From contig VFGU01000002.1 of NCBI GenBank assembly GCA_009392285.1, positions 1-45,523 of the forward strand: a DNA stretch of 45,523 nt. Direction: 5' to 3'. The DNA is from SAR202 cluster bacterium (GTDB lineage Bacteria > Chloroflexota > Dehalococcoidia > Lucifugimonadales > Lucifugimonadaceae). Made by a program: the position numbers and the translations under genes. Shown here in pieces: positions 1-7,032 of this stretch (positions are counted from its first letter, which is position 1; each line of letters opens with the position of its first letter). The notes below the pieces were generated by a model. That model saw only the letters and a program-made list of their open reading frames with translations. It made no database searches and was not told where the DNA came from.

Positions 1-1
1 A

Positions 2-193
2 GAAGAGAAATGTTTCGTTGAGGATGAAGAGGATTCTAGAGGTCTTTTTGGTAATATTTCAATTGGAACCGAGATAGACTGTGAACCTGGCCAAGGAATG
101 GAAAAAAGGCTTCAAGACCCAACTACATTAGCTATGATTGGTCTTGTTGTAACAGTAGGTGCTACAATGCTTCAAATGTTTAGAGGAAATTGA
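2..193 (+). CDS. Hypothetical membrane-anchored protein, C-terminal fragment
   Basis: The window opens inside this reading frame, which runs without a start codon to a TGA at 191-193, leaving 63 residues. The visible part is acidic and contains two cysteines (a KCFVEDEED stretch, then DCEPGQG), followed by one hydrophobic segment (TLAMIGLVVTVGATMLQMF) and a short basic tail ending RGN. That layout suits a single C-terminal membrane anchor with the rest of the protein on one face of the membrane. I do not recognise the family. The stop codon lies inside a perfect inverted repeat that also ends the convergent gene at 220, which supports this being the true 3' end. Confidence 0.55.
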   Translation, partial: EEKCFVEDEEDSRGLFGNISIGTEIDCEPGQGMEKRLQDPTTLAMIGLVVTVGATMLQMFRGN

Positions 194-212
194 AATAATT
201 TCAATTTCCTCT
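182..212. terminator. Bidirectional intrinsic terminator
   Basis: A perfect 15-bp inverted repeat has arms 182-196 and 198-212 (AGAGGAAATTGAAAT and its complement). T-rich sequence follows on the plus strand and A-rich sequence precedes it. It sits between two convergent genes and overlaps the stop codon of the first, so it probably ends transcription from both sides. Confidence 0.75.
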
Positions 213-219
213 TTATTAA

Positions 220-867
220 TTATCCTTTGATCATTCCTCTGCCAATAATTATTGACCATATAGTGTAAATTATGAAGCATAATCCAGTAACTATATTTAT
301 CGTGTTCGCTTGATCTGGAACAAAAGGAACTATAAATGCAGTTATAAATACTACAGTTGCAGCAAGAGCTGCACCCAGAGATAAAGTTGAATTCAATTCC
401 TCTCTAGTAGATGCTCCTAAAGCAATAAGTATTCCCCCCACCCCAAAAAGTGCAGTGGCTGGGATGTTAATTCCAAAAAACGCCTGTGCCATAACTGGGC
501 TTTCAGAGACTCCAGTAGCAATACTAAGACTGAATCCGGTAGTAATAGTCCAACCGATAACTGAAACAAATGCGAAAGGCAATCCTGTCCTAGCCAAAGC
601 ATAACCATTGCCACCTTGCATAGACTGAACGAAATACATTAAGCCTGAGATTAATGTAATTAAGCCTATAGGAACCAATAAACTAGTGATAATTCCTAAC
701 GTGGAATTACTACTTATAACCTTGATTACTTCTGCTGAATCTGTCGGGTCAGGTGTACCACCAATCCCAAGGACTCCGCCGGGCTGAATAAAATAAGCGA
801 CAAGCGCAATAATAGGGCCGAGCATTAAACAATATCCAGCCATTTTCTTTGCATCTAATGTACCCAT
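220..867 (-). CDS. Multi-pass membrane protein, unknown function
   Basis: This 215-residue protein has about six hydrophobic segments (roughly residues 12-30, 56-80, 95-118, 125-148, 160-180 and 188-208) joined by short loops. I see no catalytic motif or metal-binding cluster. It loosely resembles small DUF4386-type membrane proteins, but I would not assign it. The frame is open upstream to a TTG at 879. I prefer the ATG at 867 because a GGAGG ribosome-binding site (complement of 872-877) lies just upstream of it, and that site would be inside the coding region of the longer version. It converges on the truncated gene at the left edge through a shared terminator, and diverges from the lipoprotein gene at 937. 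Confidence 0.7.
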   Translation of the reverse strand: MGTLDAKKMAGYCLMLGPIIALVAYFIQPGGVLGIGGTPDPTDSAEVIKVISSNSTLGIITSLLVPIGLITLISGLMYFVQSMQGGNGYALARTGLPFAFVSVIGWTITTGFSLSIATGVSESPVMAQAFFGINIPATALFGVGGILIALGASTREELNSTLSLGAALAATVVFITAFIVPFVPDQANTINIVTGLCFIIYTIWSIIIGRGMIKG

Positions 868-907
868 AGATACCTCCAATATAATGTTTGATTATCAATT
901 AATCTTA

Positions 908-913
908 TATAAT
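908..913 (+). promoter_or_regulatory. Candidate -10 box (TATAAT) for the gene at 937
   Basis: A perfect TATAAT lies 23 bp before the ATG at 937, predicting a start near 920 and a leader of about 17 nt with no ribosome-binding site. I see no convincing -35 at 16-18 bp spacing, so the call rests on the -10 alone. Confidence 0.35.
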
Positions 914-936
914 TAATTTTAAACAAACAAATACCT

Positions 937-2088
937 ATGAATACAAAAATATTTATACTAATTTATGTTATTTTCATAATTGGGTGTTCCCCAGAAATAG
1001 CAAAAAACCCAGTAATTATTAATGAAAATATAATTGATAACTATAAGGATTATGAGCTAGACGAATCTCAAATTCTGTTAAAAAAGATAAATCTTAATAA
1101 ATCTTTTGATAACCCGTGGGGGTTTGATCTTATTAATGATGAAGAAATAGTAATCACTGAAAAAAATGGAACACTCTCATTAATTGACCTTGAAAAAGGA
1201 ACTGTTTCAACAATTAAACACCAGATACCTACTGTGCAGCATGGCCAAGGAGGCTTATTAGATGTAATAAAGCACAATGATTATCTTTATGTTTCATTCA
1301 CAATTAAAAATAATAAAAAATACACCACTGCAATTGGAAGGGGTAAATTTATAGCACCTTATAAAAATTTGGATGATTTTGAGATATTGTTTGTAGCCAA
1401 ACCTTTCTATTCAGATGGAAAACATTTTGGCTCTAGGATAGTTATCAAAGACGATCATATTTATGCATCGATTGGAGAAAGAGGTCAAGGAGACGTAGCC
1501 CAAGAATTAAATTCCCATGCTGGCAGCATAATAAGAATTAACTTAGACGGCACAATCCCTGAAAATCCTTATTTGAATAAAGAAGGTGCCCTACCAGAAA
1601 TCTTCATGATAGGTGTAAGAAATCCTCAAGGCATGGCATTATCAAGTGATAATAAAATTTATATCAGCAATCATGGAGCAAAAGGTGGAGATTTTATTGG
1701 CTTAGTTGATGCTGAGAAAAATTATGGGTGGAATAAAATTGGATGGGGAGGAACAAACTATTTGGGATCTCAGATTGGCTCAGGAGATGCTTTTAGCGAA
1801 GAATTCTATAAACCTATTTTATCTTGGGTTCCTTCTATAGCACCAAGCGATATGGTTTTTTATAGAGGTAGCGAATTTTCAGATTGGAGTGGGGATCTAA
1901 TTATCTCGTCTTTAAAATTTAAAATGCTGGTAAAACTTAAATTAAAAGATGGAAAAATCTCAGATAAAGTAATTATCTTAAAAGATAAAATCGGAAGGAT
2001 TAGGGATGTAGATATAAATTCTAAAGGTGAAATATTATTAATATCTGATGAGAAGAATTCAGGAATATGGAAACTAAATTCTCAATAA
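937..2088 (+). CDS. PQQ-dependent sugar dehydrogenase-like lipoprotein
   Basis: This 383-residue protein begins with a lipoprotein signal (hydrophobic 4-16, lipobox IIGC with Cys17), so it should be anchored on the outer face of the membrane. The rest matches the soluble aldose/glucose dehydrogenase (Yli/Asd, GSDH) beta-propeller family. Typical blocks are visible: NPWGFDL near 62, GQGGLLDV near 103, ASIGERG near 177, the HAGSIIRINLDG block near 193, GVRNPQGMAL near 226, and PSIAPSDMVFYRG near 300. Family members oxidise aldose sugars to lactones using PQQ. Length is normal for the family. No PQQ biosynthesis gene is in the window, so the cofactor must come from elsewhere or be scavenged. It is transcribed alone, ending 8 bp before the convergent serine hydrolase. 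The sugar substrate cannot be told from sequence. Confidence 0.82.
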   Translation: MNTKIFILIYVIFIIGCSPEIAKNPVIINENIIDNYKDYELDESQILLKKINLNKSFDNPWGFDLINDEEIVITEKNGTLSLIDLEKGTVSTIKHQIPTVQHGQGGLLDVIKHNDYLYVSFTIKNNKKYTTAIGRGKFIAPYKNLDDFEILFVAKPFYSDGKHFGSRIVIKDDHIYASIGERGQGDVAQELNSHAGSIIRINLDGTIPENPYLNKEGALPEIFMIGVRNPQGMALSSDNKIYISNHGAKGGDFIGLVDAEKNYGWNKIGWGGTNYLGSQIGSGDAFSEEFYKPILSWVPSIAPSDMVFYRGSEFSDWSGDLIISSLKFKMLVKLKLKDGKISDKVIILKDKIGRIRDVDINSKGEILLISDEKNSGIWKLNSQ

Positions 2089-2096
2089 ATTATTCT

Positions 2097-3335
2097 TTAT
2101 ACTAAAGATTCTCTAATAATAGTTCTTATATCCTTGCTTAATCTTCTTGTTTCCTCTGATTCTAATACTTGAGTCATAAAAACTACTGAAAATCCATTAA
2201 TTGGGCTAATAAAAAATAAGGTACTAGCTGCCCCTCCCCAACCAAAATCTCCTTCAAAACTATTATTAGGATTGAGGGCAGGATCAATAACTATTGACCC
2301 TCCTAAACCATAACCAACCCCCTTATAATATTCTTCTCCGGCTAGTGGAAATTTTGAAAGTTGGGTCATATCAAGATTATTGGGAAGGTGATTACTCATC
2401 ATAAGGTCTGCAGTATTTTTAGAAACTAATAAATCGCTTTTACCTAATTTAGAATTTAATAATTCAGATCCAAATTTTTGGTAATCTTCAATTGTTGAAA
2501 GTAAACCTCCTCCGCCTGAAAAGCATGCAGGTTTATTTAAAAAATCAATATCTTTTATTTTTGGATTTTTATTTTTTGCTAATTTTTCGTAAGAATCTTC
2601 TTGAATATTCCATCTATAAATTGGGGCAAACCTATCTATTTTTTCTTTATTCAAATAAAAAGAAGTGTCATTCATGCCAAGTGGATTAAAAATATTATTA
2701 TTTAAGTAATCTTCAAGCGAACTGTCTGATATTCTTTCAATAATAAACCCTAAAATATCTATAGAAAGCGAATAATTATAATTATCTCCAGGAGAAAATT
2801 CTAATGGAATTTCAGATAACAAATTGATTATCTCATTAGAACTAAGTGAACCATTAGGACCCCTAGAATCAACTACATTTTCGATTCCTATTCGTACATA
2901 TTCTTTATCTACAGGAGTTTGTTTCTGAAGGCCGTAGGTTAGCCCTGCAGTATGGGTAAATAGATCGACCATTTGCATATTTCTTTTTGGATTTTCAACT
3001 TGAAAACTACCGTTTGAACCTGACTTATAAACCTTAATATCATTCCATTCAGGAATAAATTTACCAACAGAATCATCTAAATTAAATTTGCCTTTTTCGT
3101 GCAATTGCATTGCCGCAGTAGAAACAATAGGCTTAGTCATTGAGAAAATTCTAAAAATAGAATCTTTAGAAAAAGATCTGCTTTGAACCTTATCTAAATA
3201 TTTAGACTGAAAATAATAACTCTCTTGGCTATCTTCATAAATTGATATAGAAAATCCAGGAAAATATTTTGGAACGTATTCCTTAGAAATAAATTCACCT
3301 AGATCTATTAATTTGTCACAATCAAAATTACTCAA
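2097..3335 (-). CDS. Serine hydrolase, beta-lactamase class C / EstB-like
   Basis: A 412-residue protein of the beta-lactamase-related family, which includes esterases, D-aminopeptidases and transesterases as well as AmpC enzymes. The nucleophile motif SxxK is Ser65-Met-Thr-Lys68. The HTAGL block typical of the family is near 128-132, the second-motif tyrosine lies in NYNYS (185-189), and GGGGLLST and GWGGAAST near the C terminus correspond to the region of the third motif. No signal peptide is seen, so a cytoplasmic esterase or amidase is more likely than a true beta-lactamase. The start is a TTG four bases after the upstream gene's stop; the next methionine is inside the active site, so TTG is the only workable start and translation is probably coupled. 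Substrate unknown. Confidence 0.8.
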   Translation of the reverse strand: MSNFDCDKLIDLGEFISKEYVPKYFPGFSISIYEDSQESYYFQSKYLDKVQSRSFSKDSIFRIFSMTKPIVSTAAMQLHEKGKFNLDDSVGKFIPEWNDIKVYKSGSNGSFQVENPKRNMQMVDLFTHTAGLTYGLQKQTPVDKEYVRIGIENVVDSRGPNGSLSSNEIINLLSEIPLEFSPGDNYNYSLSIDILGFIIERISDSSLEDYLNNNIFNPLGMNDTSFYLNKEKIDRFAPIYRWNIQEDSYEKLAKNKNPKIKDIDFLNKPACFSGGGGLLSTIEDYQKFGSELLNSKLGKSDLLVSKNTADLMMSNHLPNNLDMTQLSKFPLAGEEYYKGVGYGLGGSIVIDPALNPNNSFEGDFGWGGAASTLFFISPINGFSVVFMTQVLESEETRRLSKDIRTIIRESLV

Positions 3336-3339
3336 TTTT

Positions 3340-4173
3340 TTATGAATATGCAGCAGCCTTAGATCTGTAAGCTGTTCTCAAATCTTCTTGTTGGAATTCT
3401 AAAGGCTTTTCTCCTAATGCAAACTCATAAAGTGCAGCTTTATAAATTCCTTCAAGGGTGTAAATTATTGCTACAGAGATTACAGCAAAACCAAAACCAA
3501 TTCCTATCCCAAGTACTTGGCTAAATATTCCAAAAAACCACCCTATAACTACACTTGCAAGTATTGCTAGAATCTGAAAAATGCCAAAACCAAAATTAGC
3601 AATTACTTGATCTCCCCAAGTCTTCTTAAATAAACTCGTTGATCTTTTTATAGCAGAGATTGGACCTAAATTTTCTGAAACAATAATTGGAACCACAAAG
3701 AAAGTCATCATGGCCCAGCCTGCCTGTAGCATGCTTCCTAAAATATTTCTAACTATTCCGTCTCTTCTACTACCTTTAATTGCCGCAATAAGAATAGCAA
3801 CTATAGTTACTATGATAGACCAAAAGAAAATATGATGAATATGCTTTAATGCGTGAGATAACCCTGACCTCACATTAGGGTCTCCTCCTCTTAATCTTTC
3901 AAGGGCAGCAGACACTAAAGCACTATTAAAAAAAACAATTAGAAAGTTAGCAACAAAGATAATTGGTATTAAAGGAGTTGGATCACCTCCTTGTTCAGGA
4001 TCCAGATTATCAAGAGCTCCTGTTGTAGAAATAATTAAAATTAATAAACCTACTGATAGAGCGGCAAAAATTGGGAAAAAAATTAACTCTTTATCTTTTT
4101 TTAATACATCCATACAAGACTTAATCATTTTAAATGTATTAGAAATTCTTCCGAAAAAGCCTCCAGAAACCAT
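3340..4173 (-). CDS. DUF6159-like multi-pass membrane protein
   Basis: A 277-residue protein with about six hydrophobic segments. It has an N-terminal region with FFGRISNTFKMIKSCMDVLKKDKELIFFP, shortened here as FKMIKSCMDVLKKDKELIF, and a membrane domain with the pattern GWAMMTFFVVPIIVSENL followed by AIKRSTSLFKKTWGDQ. These are typical of an uncharacterised bacterial membrane family that I associate with DUF6159. An ATG at 4173 with AAAGGAT upstream is a clear start. It is the first gene of a two-gene unit with the serine hydrolase, four bases apart. Function is unknown; no enzymatic residues are evident. Confidence 0.65.
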   Translation of the reverse strand: MVSGGFFGRISNTFKMIKSCMDVLKKDKELIFFPIFAALSVGLLILIISTTGALDNLDPEQGGDPTPLIPIIFVANFLIVFFNSALVSAALERLRGGDPNVRSGLSHALKHIHHIFFWSIIVTIVAILIAAIKGSRRDGIVRNILGSMLQAGWAMMTFFVVPIIVSENLGPISAIKRSTSLFKKTWGDQVIANFGFGIFQILAILASVVIGWFFGIFSQVLGIGIGFGFAVISVAIIYTLEGIYKAALYEFALGEKPLEFQQEDLRTAYRSKAAAYS

Positions 4174-4240
4174 ATTTATCCTTTACTATAATTTAATGTA
4201 ATTCTAAATTAAATTTCACCTAATTTAAAATTAATTTATA

Positions 4241-4269
4241 TTGACAACTTTTAGTTCGAAACATACTAT
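4241..4269 (+). promoter_or_regulatory. Promoter of the cysteine leader / sulfur operon
   Basis: A consensus -35 TTGACA (4241-4246) and a -10 TACTAT (4264-4269) are separated by 17 bp. The predicted start is near 4275-4279, which puts the leader ATG (4279) at or within about four bases of the RNA 5' end, so the leader mRNA is probably leaderless or nearly so. No ribosome-binding site precedes that ATG, which agrees with this reading. Confidence 0.75.
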
Positions 4270-4278
4270 CTCATTGTT

Positions 4279-4338
4279 ATGAAATTATACTGCGCAAATG
4301 TGTGTTGTTGCTGTACCTGTTTAGGCAGGGGCATCTAG
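4279..4338 (+). CDS. Poly-cysteine leader peptide (attenuator uORF)
   Basis: A 19-codon ORF encodes MKLYCANVCCCCTCLGRGI and ends with TAG. Six of 19 residues are cysteine, with four consecutive Cys codons (TGT TGT TGC TGT, 4303-4314) and another at 4318. It follows a strong promoter almost directly, and is followed by an intrinsic terminator and then a sulfur transporter gene. Amino-acid-biosynthesis leader peptides carry runs of codons for the regulated amino acid, and poly-Cys leaderless uORFs controlling cysteine operons are known in mycobacteria. From these I infer a cysteine-sensing leader peptide whose translation, not its product, matters. Confidence 0.82.
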   Translation: MKLYCANVCCCCTCLGRGI

Positions 4339-4373
4339 TTGCGCAAAATAAGTAGTAACGTGAGGATGGCCCC
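4291..4373 (+). promoter_or_regulatory. Attenuator: protector and antiterminator pairings
   Basis: Two alternative pairings are visible. TGCGCAA (4291-4297) pairs with TTGCGCA (4339-4345) and would enclose the Cys codons. GGGGCATC (4328-4335, the last sense codons of the leader) pairs with GATGGCCCC (4365-4373) over 8 bp with one bulged G, using the 5' arm of the terminator. If ribosomes stall on the Cys codons, GGGGCATC stays free and the antiterminator can form. If they reach the TAG at 4336 they cover it, and the terminator forms. The mechanism is inferred from the pairings. Confidence 0.7.
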
Positions 4374-4392
4374 GAAAAATCGGGGCTTTTTT
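4369..4392 (+). terminator. Intrinsic terminator before tsuA-like gene
   Basis: GCCCCGA (4369-4375) pairs with TCGGGGC (4380-4386) around an AAAA loop, followed by six T (4387-4392). The tsuA-like ATG lies only two bases beyond the T run, so the terminator clearly acts on that operon. The GGGG of the 3' arm (4382-4385) is the only ribosome-binding-site-like sequence before that ATG, so the stem may also limit translation of read-through RNA. Confidence 0.88.
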
Positions 4393-4394
4393 AA

Positions 4395-5615
4395 ATGGAA
4401 ACAATTACAAAAAATCTAGTAAATATAAAACTGTCATCGATAGTTGCTGCTATTTTTATAATTGGATTTGGATTTTACTTAAATACAATTAGCCAGATTA
4501 CTGGGTTAATTTGGATCTTTTCAATTTTAGCAGGCATTACTTTACAAAGAAGTAGGCTTTGTTTTGCATCATCTTTTAGGGACCTTTTTTTATTTGGTAG
4601 CACTAAGACTTTAAAGGCAATACTAATTGGGTTAATGATTTCCTCTCTTGGATTCGTGCTTGTTATGAGGTCTATTATTCTAGATCCAACGATAGGATCA
4701 ATGCCCTCAGATCCATATATTCTTCCTTTTGGGATTTCTACAGTTATTGGAGGATTATTATTTGGTTTTGGAATGGTAATTTCTGGAGGATGTGTTTCTG
4801 GCTCACTCTATAGAATTGGAGAGGGATATGTTGCCTCATTAGTTACAATAATCGGAGTATTAATTGGGCTGGCTATCTTATCTCTAACTTGGAATTGGTG
4901 GTGGGATAATTTGATAAGTAATGAACCGAAACTTTGGCTTCCTCAGATACTTGATATTGGGTATCTAGGTGCTGTTCTTATCACTTTATTGATTGGAGGA
5001 GCAGTATTCATTGGTTTAACTTTTTTTGAACACAAATCAGGATATAAAGAATATAAATTTACTCAAAAAGAAACTCAATTTGAATCTTTGATAGAAAAAT
5101 TAATGTCTCCTCTATATGTGATTTTTAAGTTACCTTGGAATATAACTCTTGGAGCAATAATTATTGGATTTATAAGTATGTTTTTATTATTGATAGCCAA
5201 GCCATTTGGTGTAACAGGAGAACTTTTTGCATCATCTAATAGAATACTTGACTTAATTGGAATTGCACCAGTAAATAAGGGTTTAAATGAGTTAGGGGGC
5301 TGTGTTGCAAACGCTTCTTCAAATTCTTCTTATATTTCAAATTCATTTGCTGCTACATGGGGCATCATTCCAGGATCTTTTTTGGCTTCATCACTTGCAG
5401 GTGAATTTAAAGTAAGAATTCCTAAAGAAAAATTAAGGTTTTTCCAGTCAATTTTTGGAGGGGTATTTATGGGCTATGGAGCAGGGCTTGCAATAGGATG
5501 TACTTTGGGGTCTTTCTTTTCAGCAATTCCTTCTATGAGTCTAAGTGGGTGGCTTTTTGGTCTTTCTTTGGCTGGAGGAGCATTCATAGGCACAAAGGTT
5601 ATAAGGAGATTTTAA
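4395..5615 (+). CDS. tsuA: YeeE/YedE (TsuA-type) thiosulfate/sulfur importer
   Basis: A 406-residue polytopic membrane protein of the YeeE/YedE family, whose characterised member TsuA imports thiosulfate through a line of cysteines. Both repeat halves are present. The family N-terminal block QRSRLCFASSFRDLF is at 51-65. The pore-motif cysteines are visible as GGCVSG (Cys133), GGCVANA (Cys303) and GCTLG (Cys369); Cys56 is also conserved in the family. Length is normal. It is the first structural gene behind the cysteine leader and terminator, and its stop overlaps the start of the next gene (TAATG). Operon context with TusA and a rhodanese strongly supports import of thiosulfate or a related sulfane-sulfur compound for cysteine synthesis. 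The exact substrate is inferred. Confidence 0.87.
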   Translation: METITKNLVNIKLSSIVAAIFIIGFGFYLNTISQITGLIWIFSILAGITLQRSRLCFASSFRDLFLFGSTKTLKAILIGLMISSLGFVLVMRSIILDPTIGSMPSDPYILPFGISTVIGGLLFGFGMVISGGCVSGSLYRIGEGYVASLVTIIGVLIGLAILSLTWNWWWDNLISNEPKLWLPQILDIGYLGAVLITLLIGGAVFIGLTFFEHKSGYKEYKFTQKETQFESLIEKLMSPLYVIFKLPWNITLGAIIIGFISMFLLLIAKPFGVTGELFASSNRILDLIGIAPVNKGLNELGGCVANASSNSSYISNSFAATWGIIPGSFLASSLAGEFKVRIPKEKLRFFQSIFGGVFMGYGAGLAIGCTLGSFFSAIPSMSLSGWLFGLSLAGGAFIGTKVIRRF

Positions 5616-5845
5616 TGAAACAATTAGAAGAAAAATTAATTGATCTTAGAAAAATAAAGTCTTCAGAACAAGTTTCTAAAGTTAAACAAATATTGGAAGA
5701 AGAAATTAACGAAGTAGTAATACTTACTGACTTAGAAGTAATTATAAAAATGATACCAATGCAAATATTAGAAAAAAATCTAACTTGCAAAATGAAAATT
5801 ATTGATGATTATTGGCAAATTAAATTAATAAAAAAGGGGAATTAA
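5615..5845 (+). CDS. Degenerate TusA-like protein lacking the CPxP motif
   Basis: A 76-residue protein, exactly the length of the TusA that follows. I take the ATG at 5615, which overlaps the tsuA stop (TAATG) and has GGAG upstream (5604-5607); the frame is open further upstream but only inside tsuA. It aligns along its whole length with TusA: EKLIDLR against EKILDVR, then NEVVILTDLEVIIKMIPMQI against SFEIILDHPPALSTIPPEAM, and a matching C-terminal strand. Where TusA has its catalytic Cys-Pro-Tyr-Pro, this protein has Lys-Ser-Ser-Glu. It therefore cannot carry a persulfide on the usual cysteine. A structural partner of TusA or of the importer is possible. Family membership is my alignment by eye. 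Confidence 0.7.
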   Translation: MKQLEEKLIDLRKIKSSEQVSKVKQILEEEINEVVILTDLEVIIKMIPMQILEKNLTCKMKIIDDYWQIKLIKKGN

Positions 5846-5847
5846 AA

Positions 5848-6078
5848 ATGATTAAAGCTGAAAAAATTTTAGATGTGAGAGGCGAAATATGTCCTTATCC
5901 TATGATGATTGCAAATAAGGAATTAGATTCTAATCCAGATATAAATTCTTTTGAAATAATACTAGATCACCCCCCTGCTCTTTCAACAATTCCGCCAGAA
6001 GCAATGAAAAGGGGCTTTGATTGTGAAATTGAAGAAAGTAGCCCTGGAGAATGGAAAATATTTTTAACAAAAATTTAG
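5848..6078 (+). CDS. tusA: TusA-family sulfur carrier protein
   Basis: A 76-residue SirA/TusA-fold protein. The signature LDVRGEICPYPMM is at residues 8-20, with the persulfide-carrying cysteine at Cys15 in a CPxP motif. The second family feature, an acidic strand with DHPPALSTIP, is also present. TusA proteins receive sulfane sulfur from a transferase and hand it on to biosynthetic enzymes; YeeE importers are often encoded with one. It lies 2 bp after its degenerate twin, with a GGGG ribosome-binding site (5836-5839) inside the twin's last codons. It probably accepts sulfur entering through the importer. Confidence 0.9.
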   Translation: MIKAEKILDVRGEICPYPMMIANKELDSNPDINSFEIILDHPPALSTIPPEAMKRGFDCEIEESSPGEWKIFLTKI

Positions 6079-6088
6079 GAGATAAAAT

Positions 6089-7006
6089 ATGAAAACATTA
6101 CTAACTTTAATAACATTAACTAGTTTAATATTTATTTCCTGTGCAGAATCAGAAAGAAATTTAACTGAAATTGATGGAAGAGGTTACAGTAATCCTTCAA
6201 GATTAGTTAGCACCGAGTGGCTTGAATCTGAAATAGATAATGAAGAAATAATAATTATTGACGTTAGAAAAAAAGAAGATTATGACAAAGGTCATATTCC
6301 TGGTGCTTTTCATATGACTCCTGGAGAAGTATTTCAGCAAGAAATAAATGGAGTGAAAGGAATGTTGCCCCAATCTAGTCATATTGAGAAAAATTTAAGT
6401 CTTATTGGTGCAAAAACTGATTCTACTATTGTTCTTTATGATGGAAATTCTAATCTCTGGGCTTCAAGAGGACTTTGGGCTCTACAAGTTTATGGACATA
6501 AGAATACTAAACTTTTAGATGGAGCATGGAGTAAATGGGGGAAAGAAGGAAGAGAAGTATCAACCAGTATTCCTAAAGCAAATGTATCGAATTATAAATT
6601 TGAATCATCTTTAGATAGTTCAATAATTGCAGGCTTTGACGAAATCCTTGAGTCAATAGAAGACCCAACAAAAATAGTATGTGATACACGGTCACCAGAA
6701 GAGTATGCAGGAAAAGATGTTAGAGCTGACAGAGGAGGTCATATTCCTAACTCAAAAAATGTAAATTGGGTTATGGGAGTAAATGAAGAAGGAGAATTTA
6801 AATCTGCATCAGAATTAAAACAACTTTATGAAGGGGCAGGGATTACTGATGGAGAAACAATTTATACATTGTGTCAAACTGCTGTAAGAGCTACTCATAC
6901 TTGGTTTATTCTTACTGATTTATTGGGCGAAGAAAGCGTAAAAGTTTACGATGGCTCATGGACTGAATGGGGTAATGACCCCTCACTTCCTATTGAAACA
7001 AGATAA
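6089..7006 (+). CDS. Tandem-rhodanese thiosulfate sulfurtransferase, lipoprotein
   Basis: A 305-residue protein with two rhodanese domains (about 36-155 and 178-303), like thiosulfate or 3-mercaptopyruvate sulfurtransferases. The catalytic loop is CQTAVR with Cys262; the N-terminal domain has DVRKKEDYDKGHIPGA but no active cysteine, as usual for tandem rhodaneses. A lipoprotein signal precedes the domains (lipobox FISC, Cys18), placing the enzyme outside the cytoplasm, next to the importer rather than downstream of it. A GGAG ribosome-binding site (6078-6081) sits just before the ATG. It is the last clear member of the leader-controlled operon. An outside role, such as converting thiosulfate to a transportable persulfide or the reverse, is inferred. 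Confidence 0.88.
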   Translation: MKTLLTLITLTSLIFISCAESERNLTEIDGRGYSNPSRLVSTEWLESEIDNEEIIIIDVRKKEDYDKGHIPGAFHMTPGEVFQQEINGVKGMLPQSSHIEKNLSLIGAKTDSTIVLYDGNSNLWASRGLWALQVYGHKNTKLLDGAWSKWGKEGREVSTSIPKANVSNYKFESSLDSSIIAGFDEILESIEDPTKIVCDTRSPEEYAGKDVRADRGGHIPNSKNVNWVMGVNEEGEFKSASELKQLYEGAGITDGETIYTLCQTAVRATHTWFILTDLLGEESVKVYDGSWTEWGNDPSLPIETR

Positions 7007-7032
7007 TCTAAATGTTATAAATAATTTCAATC

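Noticed and set aside
2097-3335. Antibiotic-resistance beta-lactamase
   Set aside because: It has the SxxK nucleophile but no signal peptide, and its other motifs fit esterase-like members of the family better than AmpC.
5498-5614. Upstream extension of the TusA-like twin
   Set aside because: The frame is open here, but it lies entirely inside the importer gene; the ATG at 5615 has a ribosome-binding site and gives the same length as TusA.
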